A stretch of 37,059 bases of DNA, taken from contig NZ_JABEKV010000001.1 in NCBI RefSeq assembly GCF_013283645.1, positions 947,418 to 984,476 of the forward strand, written 5' to 3'. Position numbers and translations under genes: made by a program. The notes under the pieces were generated by a model that saw only the letters and a program-made list of their open reading frames with translations, had not been told where the DNA came from and did no database searches. Source of the stretch: Sinorhizobium psoraleae. GTDB taxonomy: Bacteria > Pseudomonadota > Alphaproteobacteria > Rhizobiales > Rhizobiaceae. Positions 17,855 to 27,141 of the stretch are shown here, piece by piece; the stretch's first letter is position 1, and the number at the start of each line of letters is the position of its first letter.

Positions 17855-18514
17855 ATGACCGCGACGAACGAAGACACGATTGCCAACCGCATCTGCCGCA
17901 TTCTCGCAGCACGGATCGTGACGGGTGAACTCGAGCCCGGCACCAAGCTCCGGCAAGATCACATCGCCGAAGAATTCGGAACGAGCCATGTGCCGGTGCG
18001 CGAGGCCTTCCGCAGGCTGGAAGCGCAGGGCCTCGCCGTGAGCAAGCCGCGTCGCGGCGTGCGAGTCGCCACGTTCAGTCTCGACGACGTTCGCGAGGTT
18101 GCCGAAATGCGGGCAGCGCTCGAAGTGCTGGCGCTACGCCATGCAGCGCCGCATCTGACGCCATCGATCCTCGATCTGGCAGAGGCGGCGACCGTGGAAG
18201 CCGACAATGCGCGCGACGTGCGCTCCTGGGAGGAGGCGAATCGCCGCTTCCATCGGTTGCTTCTGGCGCCTTGCGGCATGCCGCGCCTGCTCGCGGCCAT
18301 CGACGATCTGCATGCGGTGAGCGCCCGCTTCCTGTTTGCGACCTGGCGCTCGGACTGGGAGGTCAGGCCTGACCATGACCACCGGGCGATTCTGGCTTTC
18401 CTTCGCCAGCGCAGGACAGAGAACGCCGCCGCCGTGCTGGAGCGCCACGTCCAGAGGATCGGACAAAAGCCGGCGAAAAACGCATCCGGAGGCGCCTTCG
18501 CCATCGTCGGCTGA
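17855..18514 (+). CDS. bioR: GntR-family biotin regulator BioR
   Basis: A 219-residue GntR regulator of the FadR/FCD subfamily. Residues about 10-75 are the winged helix (ANRICRILAARIVTGELEPG ... FGTSHVPVREAFRRLEAQGL), and about 85-205 form the all-helical C-terminal domain. In Rhizobiales, BioR represses biotin genes through TTATMKATAA sites. Two such sites frame this gene, one just before its own start and one before bioB, and the bio operon follows on the same strand, which supports the name. No Shine-Dalgarno precedes the ATG at 17855; the BioR box occupies that space, so the mRNA may be leaderless or the true start may be slightly downstream. The gene itself looks intact. Confidence 0.9.
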   Translation: MTATNEDTIANRICRILAARIVTGELEPGTKLRQDHIAEEFGTSHVPVREAFRRLEAQGLAVSKPRRGVRVATFSLDDVREVAEMRAALEVLALRHAAPHLTPSILDLAEAATVEADNARDVRSWEEANRRFHRLLLAPCGMPRLLAAIDDLHAVSARFLFATWRSDWEVRPDHDHRAILAFLRQRRTENAAAVLERHVQRIGQKPAKNASGGAFAIVG

Positions 18515-18661
18515 TCGCCGCGCTCAGCAGATTGCTTTTGCAGCGTTTTCCGGTTCCGAGAGGAAGCTCACCGTAGCGTCGTTCGATCCCGGAATCTCGT
18601 AATGGTTGAAACGCCACTCCAGCTCGCCGCTCAGGCGGTTGCGCCTCCGTCGCCCGAGAAA

Positions 18662-18671
18662 TTATAGATAA
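18662..18671. promoter_or_regulatory. BioR box upstream of bioB
   Basis: TTATAGATAA, a perfect match to TTATMKATAA, 50 bases upstream of the bioB ATG. A further 12-bp palindrome, ATCTATATAGAT (18683-18694), follows with a weaker BioR-like sequence (CTATCTATAT at 18681), perhaps a second half-occupied site. The AT-rich stretch here is the only plausible promoter for the operon. Confidence 0.87.
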
Positions 18672-18721
18672 TATTGAAATCTATCTATATAGATCGTGCA
18701 GGCAGAGGGAGATTGCTAAGC

Positions 18722-19734
18722 ATGCTGGATGCACACGCTTCAATTGAAGGAAGTTTCGCCAAATCCGGTGATGCCGCAGAGCGCTGGGCACTCGGCGACG
18801 CGAGAAAAATCTATAATCTGCCCTTCAATGATCTTCTTTTTCGCGCCCAGTCCGTCCATCGCGCGCATTTCGTTCCCAACGCCGTGCAGATGAGCCGGCT
18901 CCTGTCGATCAAGACGGGCGGCTGCGCGGAGGATTGCGGCTATTGCAGCCAGTCGGCGCATTACCCGACCGGGCTCAAGGCCTCGAAGCTGATGGAGGTC
19001 GAGCGTGTCGTCGCGGAGGCCCGCAAGGCCAAGGAGGGCGGGGCGACGCGCTACTGCATGGGGGCAGCCTGGCGCAGCCCGAAGGAGCGCGACATGGAGA
19101 CGATCGTCGCCATGGTTGAGGGCGTCAAGGCGCTCGGCATGGCATGACGCTCGGCATGCTGACGCCGGCGCAATCGGAGCGGCTGGCGGATGCCGGTCTC
19201 GATTACTACAACCATAACATCGATACGTCCGAGCGCTTCTACGGTGAGGTCATCACCACCCGGACCTTCGCCGACCGGCTGGAGACGCTCGCCAATGTGC
19301 GTGAGGCGGGGATCAAGGTTTGCGCCGGCGGCATCCTGGGCATGGGCGAAACGGTCGATGATCGGATCTCCATGCTGGTGACGCTCGCCAATCTGCCAAC
19401 CGCCCCCGAAAGCGTGCCGATCAATATGCTGATCCCCATCCCCGGATCAAAGCTCGCCGACGCGCCGCCGGTCGATCCGATCGATTTCGTTCGCACGATC
19501 GCGCTCGCCCGTCTCCTGATGCCGAAATCCCATGTCCGTCTCTCGGCCGGCCGCACGGAAATGAGCGACGAGCTGCAGGCGCTCTGTTTCCTTGCCGGCG
19601 CCAATTCCATCTTCGTTGGCGAGACGCTGTTGACGGCTGGCAACCCCGGCGAGGACCATGATGCGGCGCTGTTCCGCCGCCTCGGGTTGAAGGCGATGGA
19701 ACTGCATCCGGCCGAACCGGAGCCGGCCGAATGA
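18722..19734 (+). pseudogene. bioB: Biotin synthase BioB, frameshifted with loss of a cluster cysteine
   Basis: Radical-SAM enzyme that inserts sulfur into dethiobiotin. The ATG at 18722 has a purine-rich site (GAGGGAGA) upstream. The radical-SAM Cys-x3-Cys-x2-Cys motif (CAEDCGYC) and YCMGAAW are intact, but the first frame ends at 19147 just after VKALGMA. Family members read ...LGxExCMTLG at this point. The sequence is short by 7 bases, which removes Glu-Thr/Ala-Cys; that Cys (Cys128 in E. coli) is a ligand of the [2Fe-2S] cluster that supplies sulfur. A second frame restarts at 19144 by ATGA overlap and encodes the rest ([14 protein letters not shown] ... IKVCAGG ... [12 protein letters not shown]). 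Even two separate halves could not make a normal cluster. Confidence 0.9.
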
Positions 19735-20876
19735 CGCCGCGCGCTCTCGTCCGTTACGAGAGGACGCTGGCGGGGCTCGAGCGCAAGGGGCGGCGCCGGG
19801 CGCTCGCGCCGCAGCATGGTGTCGATTTCACCTCGAACGATTATCTGGCGCTTGCCCAGTCGCCGCGCCTCAAGGCTGCGATTGCCGCGGCGATCGAGCG
19901 TGGCGTGCCGGTCGGCGCCGGCGGCTCGCGGCTTCTGCGCGGCAACCATCCGGAGCACGAAGCGCTGGAGGCGGAGGCGGCCGAGTTCTTCGGCACGAGC
20001 CGAACGCTCTTTTTCGGCAACGGTTATACGGCTAATGTCGCGCTTTTCTCGACCCTGCCGCAGCGCGCCGACATCATCGTCCACGACGCGCTGATCCATG
20101 CGAGCGCCCACGACGGCATAACCGCGAGCAAGGCCGAGGCGGTTGCGGTGCCGCACAACGATGTCGATGCTTTTGCGGACGCGATCCGCACATGGCGCGA
20201 CGGCGGCGGAAAAGGACATCCGTGGATCGCCGTCGAAAGCCTCTATTCAATGGACGGCGACCGGGCGCCGCTCGCCGAACTCGCCGCCCTCGCCGAGCGG
20301 CATGACGGCCTTCTGGTGATCGACGAGGCGCATGCGACCGGTGTTTTCGGCCCCGGCGGCCGCGGGTTTTCGGCTTCGCTCGAGGGCCGGGACAATATCG
20401 TCGTACTGCACACTTGCGGCAAGGCGCTCGGGGTTTCGGGCGCCTTGCTCGGCGCGAACGCGACCCTGTGCGACTATCTCGTCAACCGCGCCCGCGGCTT
20501 CATCTATTCGACCGCGCCATCGCCGCTGACGGCGGCCGCCGTTCGCGAGGCATTTAGGACACTCGCGGATGAGCCGCAGCGCCGAGCGGCGTTCGATGAG
20601 CTCAGAATATTCGCCAATGAGGCGCTTGCCGCAGCGCTCGGTATAGAGAGCAGCGGATCGCAGATTCTACCGGTAATGATCGGTGACAATCCTAGGGCGG
20701 TAAGGATCGCGGCGCGCCTGCGCGCCGAAAGCTTCGATATCCGCGCGATCCGTCCGCCAACCGTGGCTGAAGGTACGGCGCGGCTCCGGATCGCTATCAC
20801 GCTGAATGTCGACCGGTCGGCGGTCGCTGAGATGCTGGAGAGACTGAAGATCGCGATAGTGGAGGAGCAGCCATGA
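19731..20876 (+). CDS. bioF: 8-amino-7-oxononanoate synthase
   Basis: A 381-residue PLP enzyme that condenses pimeloyl-ACP (or -CoA) with alanine, the first step of ring assembly in biotin synthesis. The glycine-rich [12 protein letters not shown] segment is at 62-73, [10 protein letters not shown] at 198-207 and the PLP-binding Lys at 231 in [12 protein letters not shown]. It overlaps bioB and bioD by ATGA at both ends. Length and motifs suggest an intact gene. With bioZ and bioB broken it should lack both its usual substrate supply and the end of the pathway. Confidence 0.95.
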   Translation: MTPRALVRYERTLAGLERKGRRRALAPQHGVDFTSNDYLALAQSPRLKAAIAAAIERGVPVGAGGSRLLRGNHPEHEALEAEAAEFFGTSRTLFFGNGYTANVALFSTLPQRADIIVHDALIHASAHDGITASKAEAVAVPHNDVDAFADAIRTWRDGGGKGHPWIAVESLYSMDGDRAPLAELAALAERHDGLLVIDEAHATGVFGPGGRGFSASLEGRDNIVVLHTCGKALGVSGALLGANATLCDYLVNRARGFIYSTAPSPLTAAAVREAFRTLADEPQRRAAFDELRIFANEALAAALGIESSGSQILPVMIGDNPRAVRIAARLRAESFDIRAIRPPTVAEGTARLRIAITLNVDRSAVAEMLERLKIAIVEEQP

Positions 20877-21511
20877 CGCTTCGCCTGGTGATCACCGGCA
20901 CCGATACCGGCGTCGGCAAGACGGTCTTTGCCGCAGCACTCACCGATGCGCTTTCCGGGTCCTATTGGAAGCCGGTGCAGTCCGGGCTCGAGGACGCAAC
21001 GGACAGCGAAACGGTGCGGCGGCTCGGGCAGATAGCGCCCGACCGCATTCTGTCGGAGGCCTACAGACTTACGACACCCGCCTCGCCTCATCTCTCTGCC
21101 AAGCTCGACGGTGTCACCATCCTGCGGCACGATCTTTCACTGCCTGACACCGACGCGCCGCTCGTCATCGAAGGCGCGGGCGGGCTGATGGTGCCGCTGA
21201 CGGACCGGACGCTCTTTGCCGATGTCTTCGCGCGCTGGCGGATTCCCGTGGTCCTTTGCGCGCGCACCGGGCTCGGGACGATCAATCACACGCTGCTATC
21301 GCTCGAGGCGCTGCGCGCCCGCTCGATCCCGATCGTCGGCGTCGCCTTCATCGGCGACGAGCAGCCGGACACTCAAGCCACCATCGCCTCGCTCGGACCC
21401 GCCCGCGTGCTCGGTCGGTTGCCGCGGCTCGAGCCGCTGACGCCGGATGCTCTGCGGCAAGCTTTTCGCGCGAACTTCGACATCGACGCCTTCCGCGAGG
21501 CCCCGGTATGA
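20873..21511 (+). CDS. bioD: Dethiobiotin synthetase
   Basis: A 212-residue ATP-dependent carboxylase that closes the ureido ring of biotin using CO2. The P-loop GTDTGVGKT at 9-17, KPVQSG just after residue 30 and the [10 protein letters not shown] motif are all present. ATGA overlaps link it to bioF and bioA. It appears intact. Confidence 0.95.
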   Translation: MTLRLVITGTDTGVGKTVFAAALTDALSGSYWKPVQSGLEDATDSETVRRLGQIAPDRILSEAYRLTTPASPHLSAKLDGVTILRHDLSLPDTDAPLVIEGAGGLMVPLTDRTLFADVFARWRIPVVLCARTGLGTINHTLLSLEALRARSIPIVGVAFIGDEQPDTQATIASLGPARVLGRLPRLEPLTPDALRQAFRANFDIDAFREAPV

Positions 21512-22775
21512 GAACGTCGCCCGTCTGGCATCCTTTTACCCAGCATGCGCTCGAAGGCCCGATAAAACGGGTCGTTAGCACCGAGGGCGCCTACCTCATC
21601 GACGAGGATGGTGCGCAGATCCTGGATGCGATCTCCTCCTGGTGGGTGATCACCCATGGCCACCGGCACCCGGCGATCATGGAGGCGATCCGGCGTGCCT
21701 CGGAGGCCTACGATCAGATCATTTTCGCTGAATATACCCATGCACCGGCAGAGGAGCTGGCGAGCGGCCTGATCGGGATCGCGCCCGCTGGCCTCCGGCA
21801 CGTCTTCTATTCCGACAGCGGCTCGACTGCAGTGGAAGTGGCCCTGAAAATGGCCTTGGCTTCTTCCACAACATCGGCGCCCCGCGCAGCCGCATCTGCG
21901 TCCTGGAGCACGGCTACCATGGCGACACCTTCGGCACGATGTCGGCCGGCGAGCGCGGCGTCTTCAACGCGGCCTACGAACCGCTTCTCTTCGCCGTCGA
22001 CCGAGTACCGTTTCCCGAGTCGGGTCGCGAACAGGAGACGCTCGACGCGTTCGAGACCTTTTGTGCCTCCGGCCATGTGGCGGCGCTGCTCCTCGAGCCG
22101 CTGGTGCTCGGCGCCGGCGGCATGAAGATCTATCCGGCTTCGGTTCTCAGCGAACTGAAGCGGATCGCCGAGCGGCATCGCAGCCTCTTCATCGCCGACG
22201 AGGTGATGACCGGTTGGGGCCGGACGGGTCCGCTCTTCGCCTGCGAACAGGCGGGGATCGCGCCCGACATCCTCTGTACCTCGAAGGGGCTCACCGGGGG
22301 CGCGCTGCCGCTGGCGGCGACCCTTTGCACCGCCGAGATCTTCGACGCGCATCTTTCGACCGATCGCCGCAGGACGTTCTTTCATTCGAGCTCCTATACG
22401 GCCAACCCGATCGCCTGCGCGGCCGCCCTTGCCAATCTCGAAATCTGGATGACGGAGCCGGTAAGGGCGCGCGTCGAGGCGCTTGAGGCGAAGCAGCGGA
22501 GCCGCCTGCAACGCTTCGAAGGCGACCCGCGCTTCTGCAACATTCGCCAGGTCGGCACCATCGCCGCGCTCGATCTCGCCGTGCCCGTCGGCGGCTATCT
22601 TTCGGAGGTCGGGCCGCGGCTTCGGGCCTTCTTTCGCGAGCGCAGGCTCCTCATCCGGCCGCTCGGCAATGTCATCTATCTGATGCCGCCCTATTGCGTC
22701 ACCGATGCCGATCTCGACCGGGCCTATGACGCGATCGACGAGGCGGCGTCGGCCTTCGTGGCGGGGCGGCTATGA
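21508..22775 (+). pseudogene. bioA: DAPA aminotransferase BioA, one-base frameshift
   Basis: PLP aminotransferase converting 8-amino-7-oxononanoate to 7,8-diaminononanoate. The frame starts at 21508 (SPVWHPFTQHALEGP) and reads normally through SDSGSTAVEVALKMAL. Near 21858 the expected GGG of Leu-Gly-Phe is GG, so one base is missing and the frame is lost. The other frame then carries the rest in register: HGYHGDTFGTMSAGERG, DEVMTGWGRTGPLF, the PLP-Lys segment CTSKGLTGGALPLA and a normal C-terminus to 22775. No second start is well placed, so no complete enzyme is expected unless this is a sequencing error. Confidence 0.9.
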
Positions 22776-23762
22776 GCAGCGCCCGGTCATCCCGCCTTGC
22801 CGGCTTCGGCCATTCCGTGCCGGCACGGCGCGTCGAGAATGCCGAAATCGAAACGAGGCTCGGCCTGGAACCGGGCTGGATCGAGCGGCGGACCGGCATC
22901 CGCGCGCGCCGTTGGGTCGAGGACGGGGATACGCTGAGCGCACTTGCGGCAAAAGCGGGGGAGGCGGCGCTTCAGGATTCAGGCGTCTCGCGGGGCGACG
23001 TCGCGCTGACGCTGCTTGCGACCTCGACGCCCGATCACTTGCTGCCGCCATCCGCACCGCTGCTCGCCCATCGTCTCGGGCTTGCCAAATCCGGTGCGAT
23101 CGACCTTGCCGGCGCCTGCTCGGGCTTCCTTTACGCGCTGACGCTTGCCGACGGTTTCGTCCGCGCACAGGGAAAACCGGTGCTCGTCGTCGCCGCCAAT
23201 ATCCTCAGCCGCCGGATCAATCCGGCGGAAAGGGCGAGCGCCGTGCTGTTTGCCGATGCCGCCGGCGCCGTCGTCGTCGCGCCTTGCGACGATCAGGACA
23301 AGGGGCTCCTCGGCGTCGATCTGGCGTCGGACGGGAGCGGCTACGACCTGATAACGATCCCAGCCGGCGGCAGCAGCCGGCCCTTTGCGTCGGGCATGGC
23401 GGCGGAAGATGTGCTGATGACGATGCGCGACGGGCCGTGAGGTGTTCGTCCGGGCGGTGGAGATGATGTCGGCCTGCGCAACCCGCGCGCTCGCCGATGC
23501 CGGCATTGGTCCGGCGGACGTCAGCCGCTTCGTGCCGCACCAGGCGAATGTGCGGATCTTCGATGCGGTTTGCGACAATCTCGGCATCGATCCGTCAAAG
23601 ACCGTGCGTACCATCGAGGAGCACGGCAATTCGTCGGCAGCGGCGATCCCGCTCTCGCTGTCGCTTGCGTACAAGGCCAGATCCTTCGTGCCTGGGGAGA
23701 AGCTGTTGCTGGCGGCGGCCGGTGCGGGGATGACCGGAGGGGCTGTGCTCCTCAGCATCTAG
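22772..23762 (+). pseudogene. bioZ: KAS III-like pimeloyl-precursor enzyme BioZ, one-base frameshift
   Basis: A FabH-like condensing enzyme. In Rhizobiales, BioZ starts the pimeloyl moiety of biotin by extending a glutaryl unit derived from lysine breakdown. The first frame holds the catalytic Cys ([12 protein letters not shown]) and ends at 23440. An extra C near 23435 turns [12 protein letters not shown] into a stop. The other frame continues with the catalytic His ([13 protein letters not shown]) and Asn ([13 protein letters not shown]) to the stop at 23762. The Cys-His-Asn triad is therefore split across two frames. Confidence 0.88.
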
Positions 23763-23981
23763 GGGACTGGGAACCTCGTCGGCTATCTGAGGGCGAGAGG
23801 AGGAAAAGAGGTGAGACATGGCAATGGCATGTTGTGAGTCGACTGTTCGAATCTCTCAAGGCAGCATGCTGCTATCGATCGGTAACCTCCACCTGGTGCC
23901 TGACAGTCTGGCATACGAGTGCCTTCCGGTCTGGCAGGCTTTCCTCCAATAAAGCCACGACGAAAGTGACGGTGAGGGAAC

Positions 23982-24674
23982 ATGAGAAAGCTTGTCGCAG
24001 GCAAACTGCATGGCATCTACGTAACTGAGGCAAACCTCAACTATCATGGATCAATTACGCTGGACCCGGACCATTGCGAGGAAGCTGGTATCCTGCCCAT
24101 GGAGTTTGTCGAGATCTGGAACAGGAATTCCGGCGCCCGGATCTCAACATACGTCATTCTTGGTGAGCGGGGGTCGCGGTGCTGCGTTCTCAACGGAGCC
24201 ACAGCGCGCACCTGCCAGCCCGGTGACCAGAGCAACTCGGTCTATCTCGACGAAAGCCGGATTACGTCGTTGAAACCGAAGGCGCGGCGGCGGTTCTTCG
24301 GCGTCCTCCCTGTTACGTTAGAAGCTTATATTTGCTCCCCGTTTGGCATCGTCACGGCAAACGAAGCCCTGCTGTTCCCCGCTCTTGGCAGTGAAGGCGC
24401 GCCAGCGGCGAGGTTGGCGAGCAGCTTGAAGCGCGCGAGGAGCGCGGCGGCGGTCGCCCGCCAGCGCTTCCTCCTTCATGTCACGAGCGACCATCGCAAA
24501 GGCTGCGCCTTCTGCCGTCACGATTTCCTGCGCGCGTTGGATCGTCCACAGGACAAAGTCGCGCCGGCTGCTGATTTCCACGGTTCAATGATTTATCCTG
24601 ATTTGTTCAAGCGGATGCCTTATAGCGAATTTGGTGGGGCGATGCAGTCAGGAAAGAGTCGTTCTTCGGAATGA
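23982..24674 (+). CDS. panD: Aspartate 1-decarboxylase PanD-like, with an abnormal C-terminal extension
   Basis: The first 95 residues or so match PanD, the pyruvoyl enzyme that makes beta-alanine for pantothenate. Lys8, the self-cleavage site Gly23-Ser24 ([11 protein letters not shown]), the [14 protein letters not shown] segment and [15 protein letters not shown] are all present, and a GAGGGA ribosome binding site precedes the ATG. After [13 protein letters not shown] homology ends. The frame then runs about 125 further residues that look like antisense of another remnant and stops at the start of the exonuclease gene. PanD is usually about 100-130 residues, so either a deletion fused panD to foreign sequence or a frameshift has hidden the true stop. 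It may still self-process, which is uncertain. Confidence 0.68.
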   Translation: MRKLVAGKLHGIYVTEANLNYHGSITLDPDHCEEAGILPMEFVEIWNRNSGARISTYVILGERGSRCCVLNGATARTCQPGDQSNSVYLDESRITSLKPKARRRFFGVLPVTLEAYICSPFGIVTANEALLFPALGSEGAPAARLASSLKRARSAAAVARQRFLLHVTSDHRKGCAFCRHDFLRALDRPQDKVAPAADFHGSMIYPDLFKRMPYSEFGGAMQSGKSRSSE

Positions 24675-25642
24675 GCCGGAATAGCCGAATGACGCAGCAG
24701 TTCGATCTCTTTGTTGCGAACGAGGCAGTACCTGCGAAGGTGACTGGTTCCTTAGCGTTGAAGCGCCATTCTTCGAATGTGTTGTGCGAAGCAGAGATGG
24801 TTCGGCAGCTTCAGGAGACGGGGCGGTATCGCATCCTGAAAAAGCTCGAGCCTCGTGCTGTGAGCTTGGGGGCGCGATCGGGATTTCCCTTGAAGGGCGT
24901 CATCCTCGATACCGAGACGACCGGCCTTAATCATCGCAAGGACGAGATCATCGAGATCGGTGCGATCGCCTTCACATTCGATGACGGCGGCAGCATCGGC
25001 GATGTCACCAGCGTGTATGGTGGATTGCAGCAACCGAGCGTTTCTATTTCGCCGGAAATCACGCGTCTGACCGGCATCTTCGATGAAATGGTGGCCGGTC
25101 AGGTGATCGATGTCGATCAACTGAGCTCAATCATCGAGCCGGCAGATCTCATGATCGCCCACAACGCCCGTTTCGATCGGCCGTTCTGCGAGGCCTTTTC
25201 GCCCATCTTCGCCGGAAAAGCCTGGGACTGCTCGGTTTCGGAAATCGATTGGTCGGCACGGGGCTTCGAAGGCACCAAGCTCGGCTACCTGATTAGGCAG
25301 GCGGGCTATTTCCACGAGGGCCATCGGGCCGTTGATGACTGCTTTGCTCTGCTCGAGGTTCTCGCCGGCGCGGGAGAACCCGGGCGATCGCCGTTGGCCG
25401 AGCTCTATGAAGCAAGCCAGCGATCAGCGGAGAACAGCCCATTCGACATGAAGGATCACCTGAAGGGGCGCGGCTATCGCTGGTCGGATGGCAGCAACGG
25501 CCGTCCGAAATCCTGGTGGATCGAGATTGCGGAAGAGGCACTCGACGACGAGCTTCGGTATCTCCGCGCGGAAATTTATCAATGGGATGAAGCCGATCCA
25601 CCGGTGAAGCGGCTCACCGCATTCGACCGGTTCAAGGCCTGA
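24671..25642 (+). CDS. DEDDh 3'-5' exonuclease, DnaQ/epsilon-like
   Basis: A 323-residue protein with an exonuclease domain at about 75-235. ExoI is LDTETTG with Asp80 and Glu82, ExoII is [10 protein letters not shown], and ExoIII is [10 protein letters not shown] with the His and Asp. It resembles the epsilon proofreading subunit but has an N-terminal extension and about 85 extra C-terminal residues with several Trp ([20 protein letters not shown]), so it is a stand-alone nuclease rather than a polymerase subunit. Similar proteins are common on rhizobial plasmids and are of unknown role. An internal ATG at 24689 (MTQQFDLF) may be the true start, since homologous proteins seem to begin there. 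Confidence 0.85.
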   Translation: MSRNSRMTQQFDLFVANEAVPAKVTGSLALKRHSSNVLCEAEMVRQLQETGRYRILKKLEPRAVSLGARSGFPLKGVILDTETTGLNHRKDEIIEIGAIAFTFDDGGSIGDVTSVYGGLQQPSVSISPEITRLTGIFDEMVAGQVIDVDQLSSIIEPADLMIAHNARFDRPFCEAFSPIFAGKAWDCSVSEIDWSARGFEGTKLGYLIRQAGYFHEGHRAVDDCFALLEVLAGAGEPGRSPLAELYEASQRSAENSPFDMKDHLKGRGYRWSDGSNGRPKSWWIEIAEEALDDELRYLRAEIYQWDEADPPVKRLTAFDRFKA

Positions 25643-26120
25643 TACGCTTTCGTCGCGTACAGCATGGGTGGTGGACTGTGTATTTCGCCTGTCATTTGGG
25701 CGCCACGAGTATGAACCTGTCGAAGCGACGCGCCTCCTTGCTCCGGCTTCGGGAGCTAGCTCCCGCTTCTCTCCCGAAGTACTTGGGCGATCGGCACCAC
25801 CTCGGTGCAGTCGATCGCTCTTTGAAACGACTGCCGATGGCTGAACAAGGGACAGCGTGCCCCTGTCCCTCCTCTCTTCAGTGCTGCTTCAAAGACCCAT
25901 TGTCAGAGCCAGCATAATCGGCTGGGTGACGGATATGACGTAAAACGTCACATCCAAACACCAGCAGATAGAGGTCCAGAAAAAGGCGGATAGAGTTCGC
26001 ATTCTGCGTGTTTTGCACGGGGCCCAGACGTGTCCCGTCGAGTTCAAGGAAGAAATAAGCGCGATCGACGCTACTTTCTCGCGGTCTCAGTGCGATACCG
26101 CTCAAGGGCGGGCGATTCGC
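25643..26120. other. Intergenic region between the exonuclease and LysR genes
   Basis: No supported gene. It contains the 16-bp palindrome at 25750-25765 and an imperfect inverted repeat around TGACGT-AAA-ACGTCA (25933-25953). A minus-strand frame (25878-26105) reads smoothly (YFFLELDGTRLGPVQ) but is unrecognised. Confidence 0.4.
25750..25765. repeat. 16-bp perfect palindrome with flanking arms
   Basis: CGGGAGCT followed directly by AGCTCCCG. The outer sequence CTTCGGGAG recurs as CTCCCGAAG 13 bases further on, so two alternative hairpins are possible. It lies about 110 bases after the exonuclease stop. With no T-run, termination is only a possibility. Confidence 0.5.
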
Positions 26121-27002
26121 TTATGTTGATTGCATAATTCGCGTAAGCCAGTCGGCGAAAATCCTCGCCAAGCGGCGTTGGCTGCCTGATTTCGGATAGG
26201 CAAGGTAGTGCCCGATATAGCGCGTGTCACGACACCTGCCTGCGAAGGGCCGCACCAGTTTTCCGTTGTCCAATTCGCGGCGTGCCAGCACATCCGATTC
26301 CAGTGCGACACCCAACCCGTTAGCGGCGGCGTCTACCGCAAGGAAGCTCCTGTCGAAGCTCATCGTTGGTGCAGGCGGCGGTCCGAGGTTGTTTGCCTCG
26401 AACCAGTCGACCCACTGGATGCGCTTCAGATCGCTGCGTATGAGCGGCTTTCTTAGGAGGTCGCGGGGCGATTTGAGATCCTTGGCCATCTCCGGCGAGC
26501 AAAGGGGAGCGACGATCTCCTCTCCGAGAGGAATAACGATGAGGCCCTCGCGATCCAGAGGCTCGCCATAGACGATGTCCGCATCGAAAAGACCGTCCAC
26601 GAAGCGGGCATAGTTCGTGCTCGCGGCGAACCTCACTTCAATGCCGGGGTTCTCTTTCAAGAACAGCGGCAGGCGCGGTGACAGCACCTGAGCGGCAAAA
26701 CTTGGCGCGCAATGCACGCGCAGCAACTGCGTTCTTTTGGATGAAATGAGTTCAACACCACGGCGCAGTTCCTCGAAAGCGTTGGAAGCATGGGTGAGCA
26801 GCGTTTGCCCCGCCAGTGTCAGCTCGACATTGCGTGTCGTCCGCTCGAAAAGACTGGCGCCGAGATCGCGCTCCAGTCGCATTATCGCGTGGCTTATGGC
26901 GCTTGGCGAAAGCCTGAGCTCTTCGGCAGCGGCTCGAAAAGAGCCGAGGCGGGCGGCCGACTCGAAGATGCGCATGGCGGAAAGTGAAATCATGTTCAGC
27001 AT
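26121..27002 (-). CDS. LysR-family regulator, GcvA-like
   Basis: A 293-residue LysR regulator. The N-terminal winged helix-turn-helix is at about 5-65 (LSAMRIFESAARLGSFRAAA ... LSPSAISHAIMRLERDLG), with a linker helix and a LysR_substrate domain at about 90-290 that binds the inducer. It resembles the GcvA/AmpR branch. It is transcribed away from the dehydrogenase-transketolase-TRAP operon across a 139-bp gap, the standard layout for a regulator controlling the divergent operon. The inducer is probably the transported substrate or a breakdown product, which is inferred from layout only. Confidence 0.92.
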   Translation of the reverse strand: MLNMISLSAMRIFESAARLGSFRAAAEELRLSPSAISHAIMRLERDLGASLFERTTRNVELTLAGQTLLTHASNAFEELRRGVELISSKRTQLLRVHCAPSFAAQVLSPRLPLFLKENPGIEVRFAASTNYARFVDGLFDADIVYGEPLDREGLIVIPLGEEIVAPLCSPEMAKDLKSPRDLLRKPLIRSDLKRIQWVDWFEANNLGPPPAPTMSFDRSFLAVDAAANGLGVALESDVLARRELDNGKLVRPFAGRCRDTRYIGHYLAYPKSGSQRRLARIFADWLTRIMQST

Positions 27003-27141
27003 CGAATTAGTGAAGCAGAGTCATCTACCGATGTAAACTTGGCGTTTGAAGTAGACCGCTTGTTCATTCAATTCTCTCTCCATCGAAGCGGCGGACCGCC
27101 ATGCGGACGAAGAGGACCAGAGGCTTCGGGAGGAGATCTGT
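27003..27141. promoter_or_regulatory. Divergent control region between lysR and the SDR operon
   Basis: 139 bp between two divergent starts. It contains an AAAC-TTGGC-GTTT dyad (27035-27047), a weak candidate for a LysR T-N11-A type site. A good GGAGGAG ribosome binding site lies before the SDR gene. I cannot assign the promoters reliably. Confidence 0.4.

Noticed and set aside
18525..18660. Minus-strand protein-like tail (HYEIPGSNDATVSFLSEPEN) between bioR and bioB
   Set aside because: It reads well and may be a remnant, but there is no start codon before the upstream stop and I do not recognise the family.
18674..18721. Upstream start for bioB
   Set aside because: The extra residues would be translated from the promoter/BioR region and do not match BioB; the ATG at 18722 has a ribosome binding site.
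19135..19150. Programmed frameshifting to rescue bioB, bioA or bioZ
   Set aside because: No slippery heptamer or following pseudoknot is visible at any of the three sites, and the bioB lesion also deletes a required Cys.
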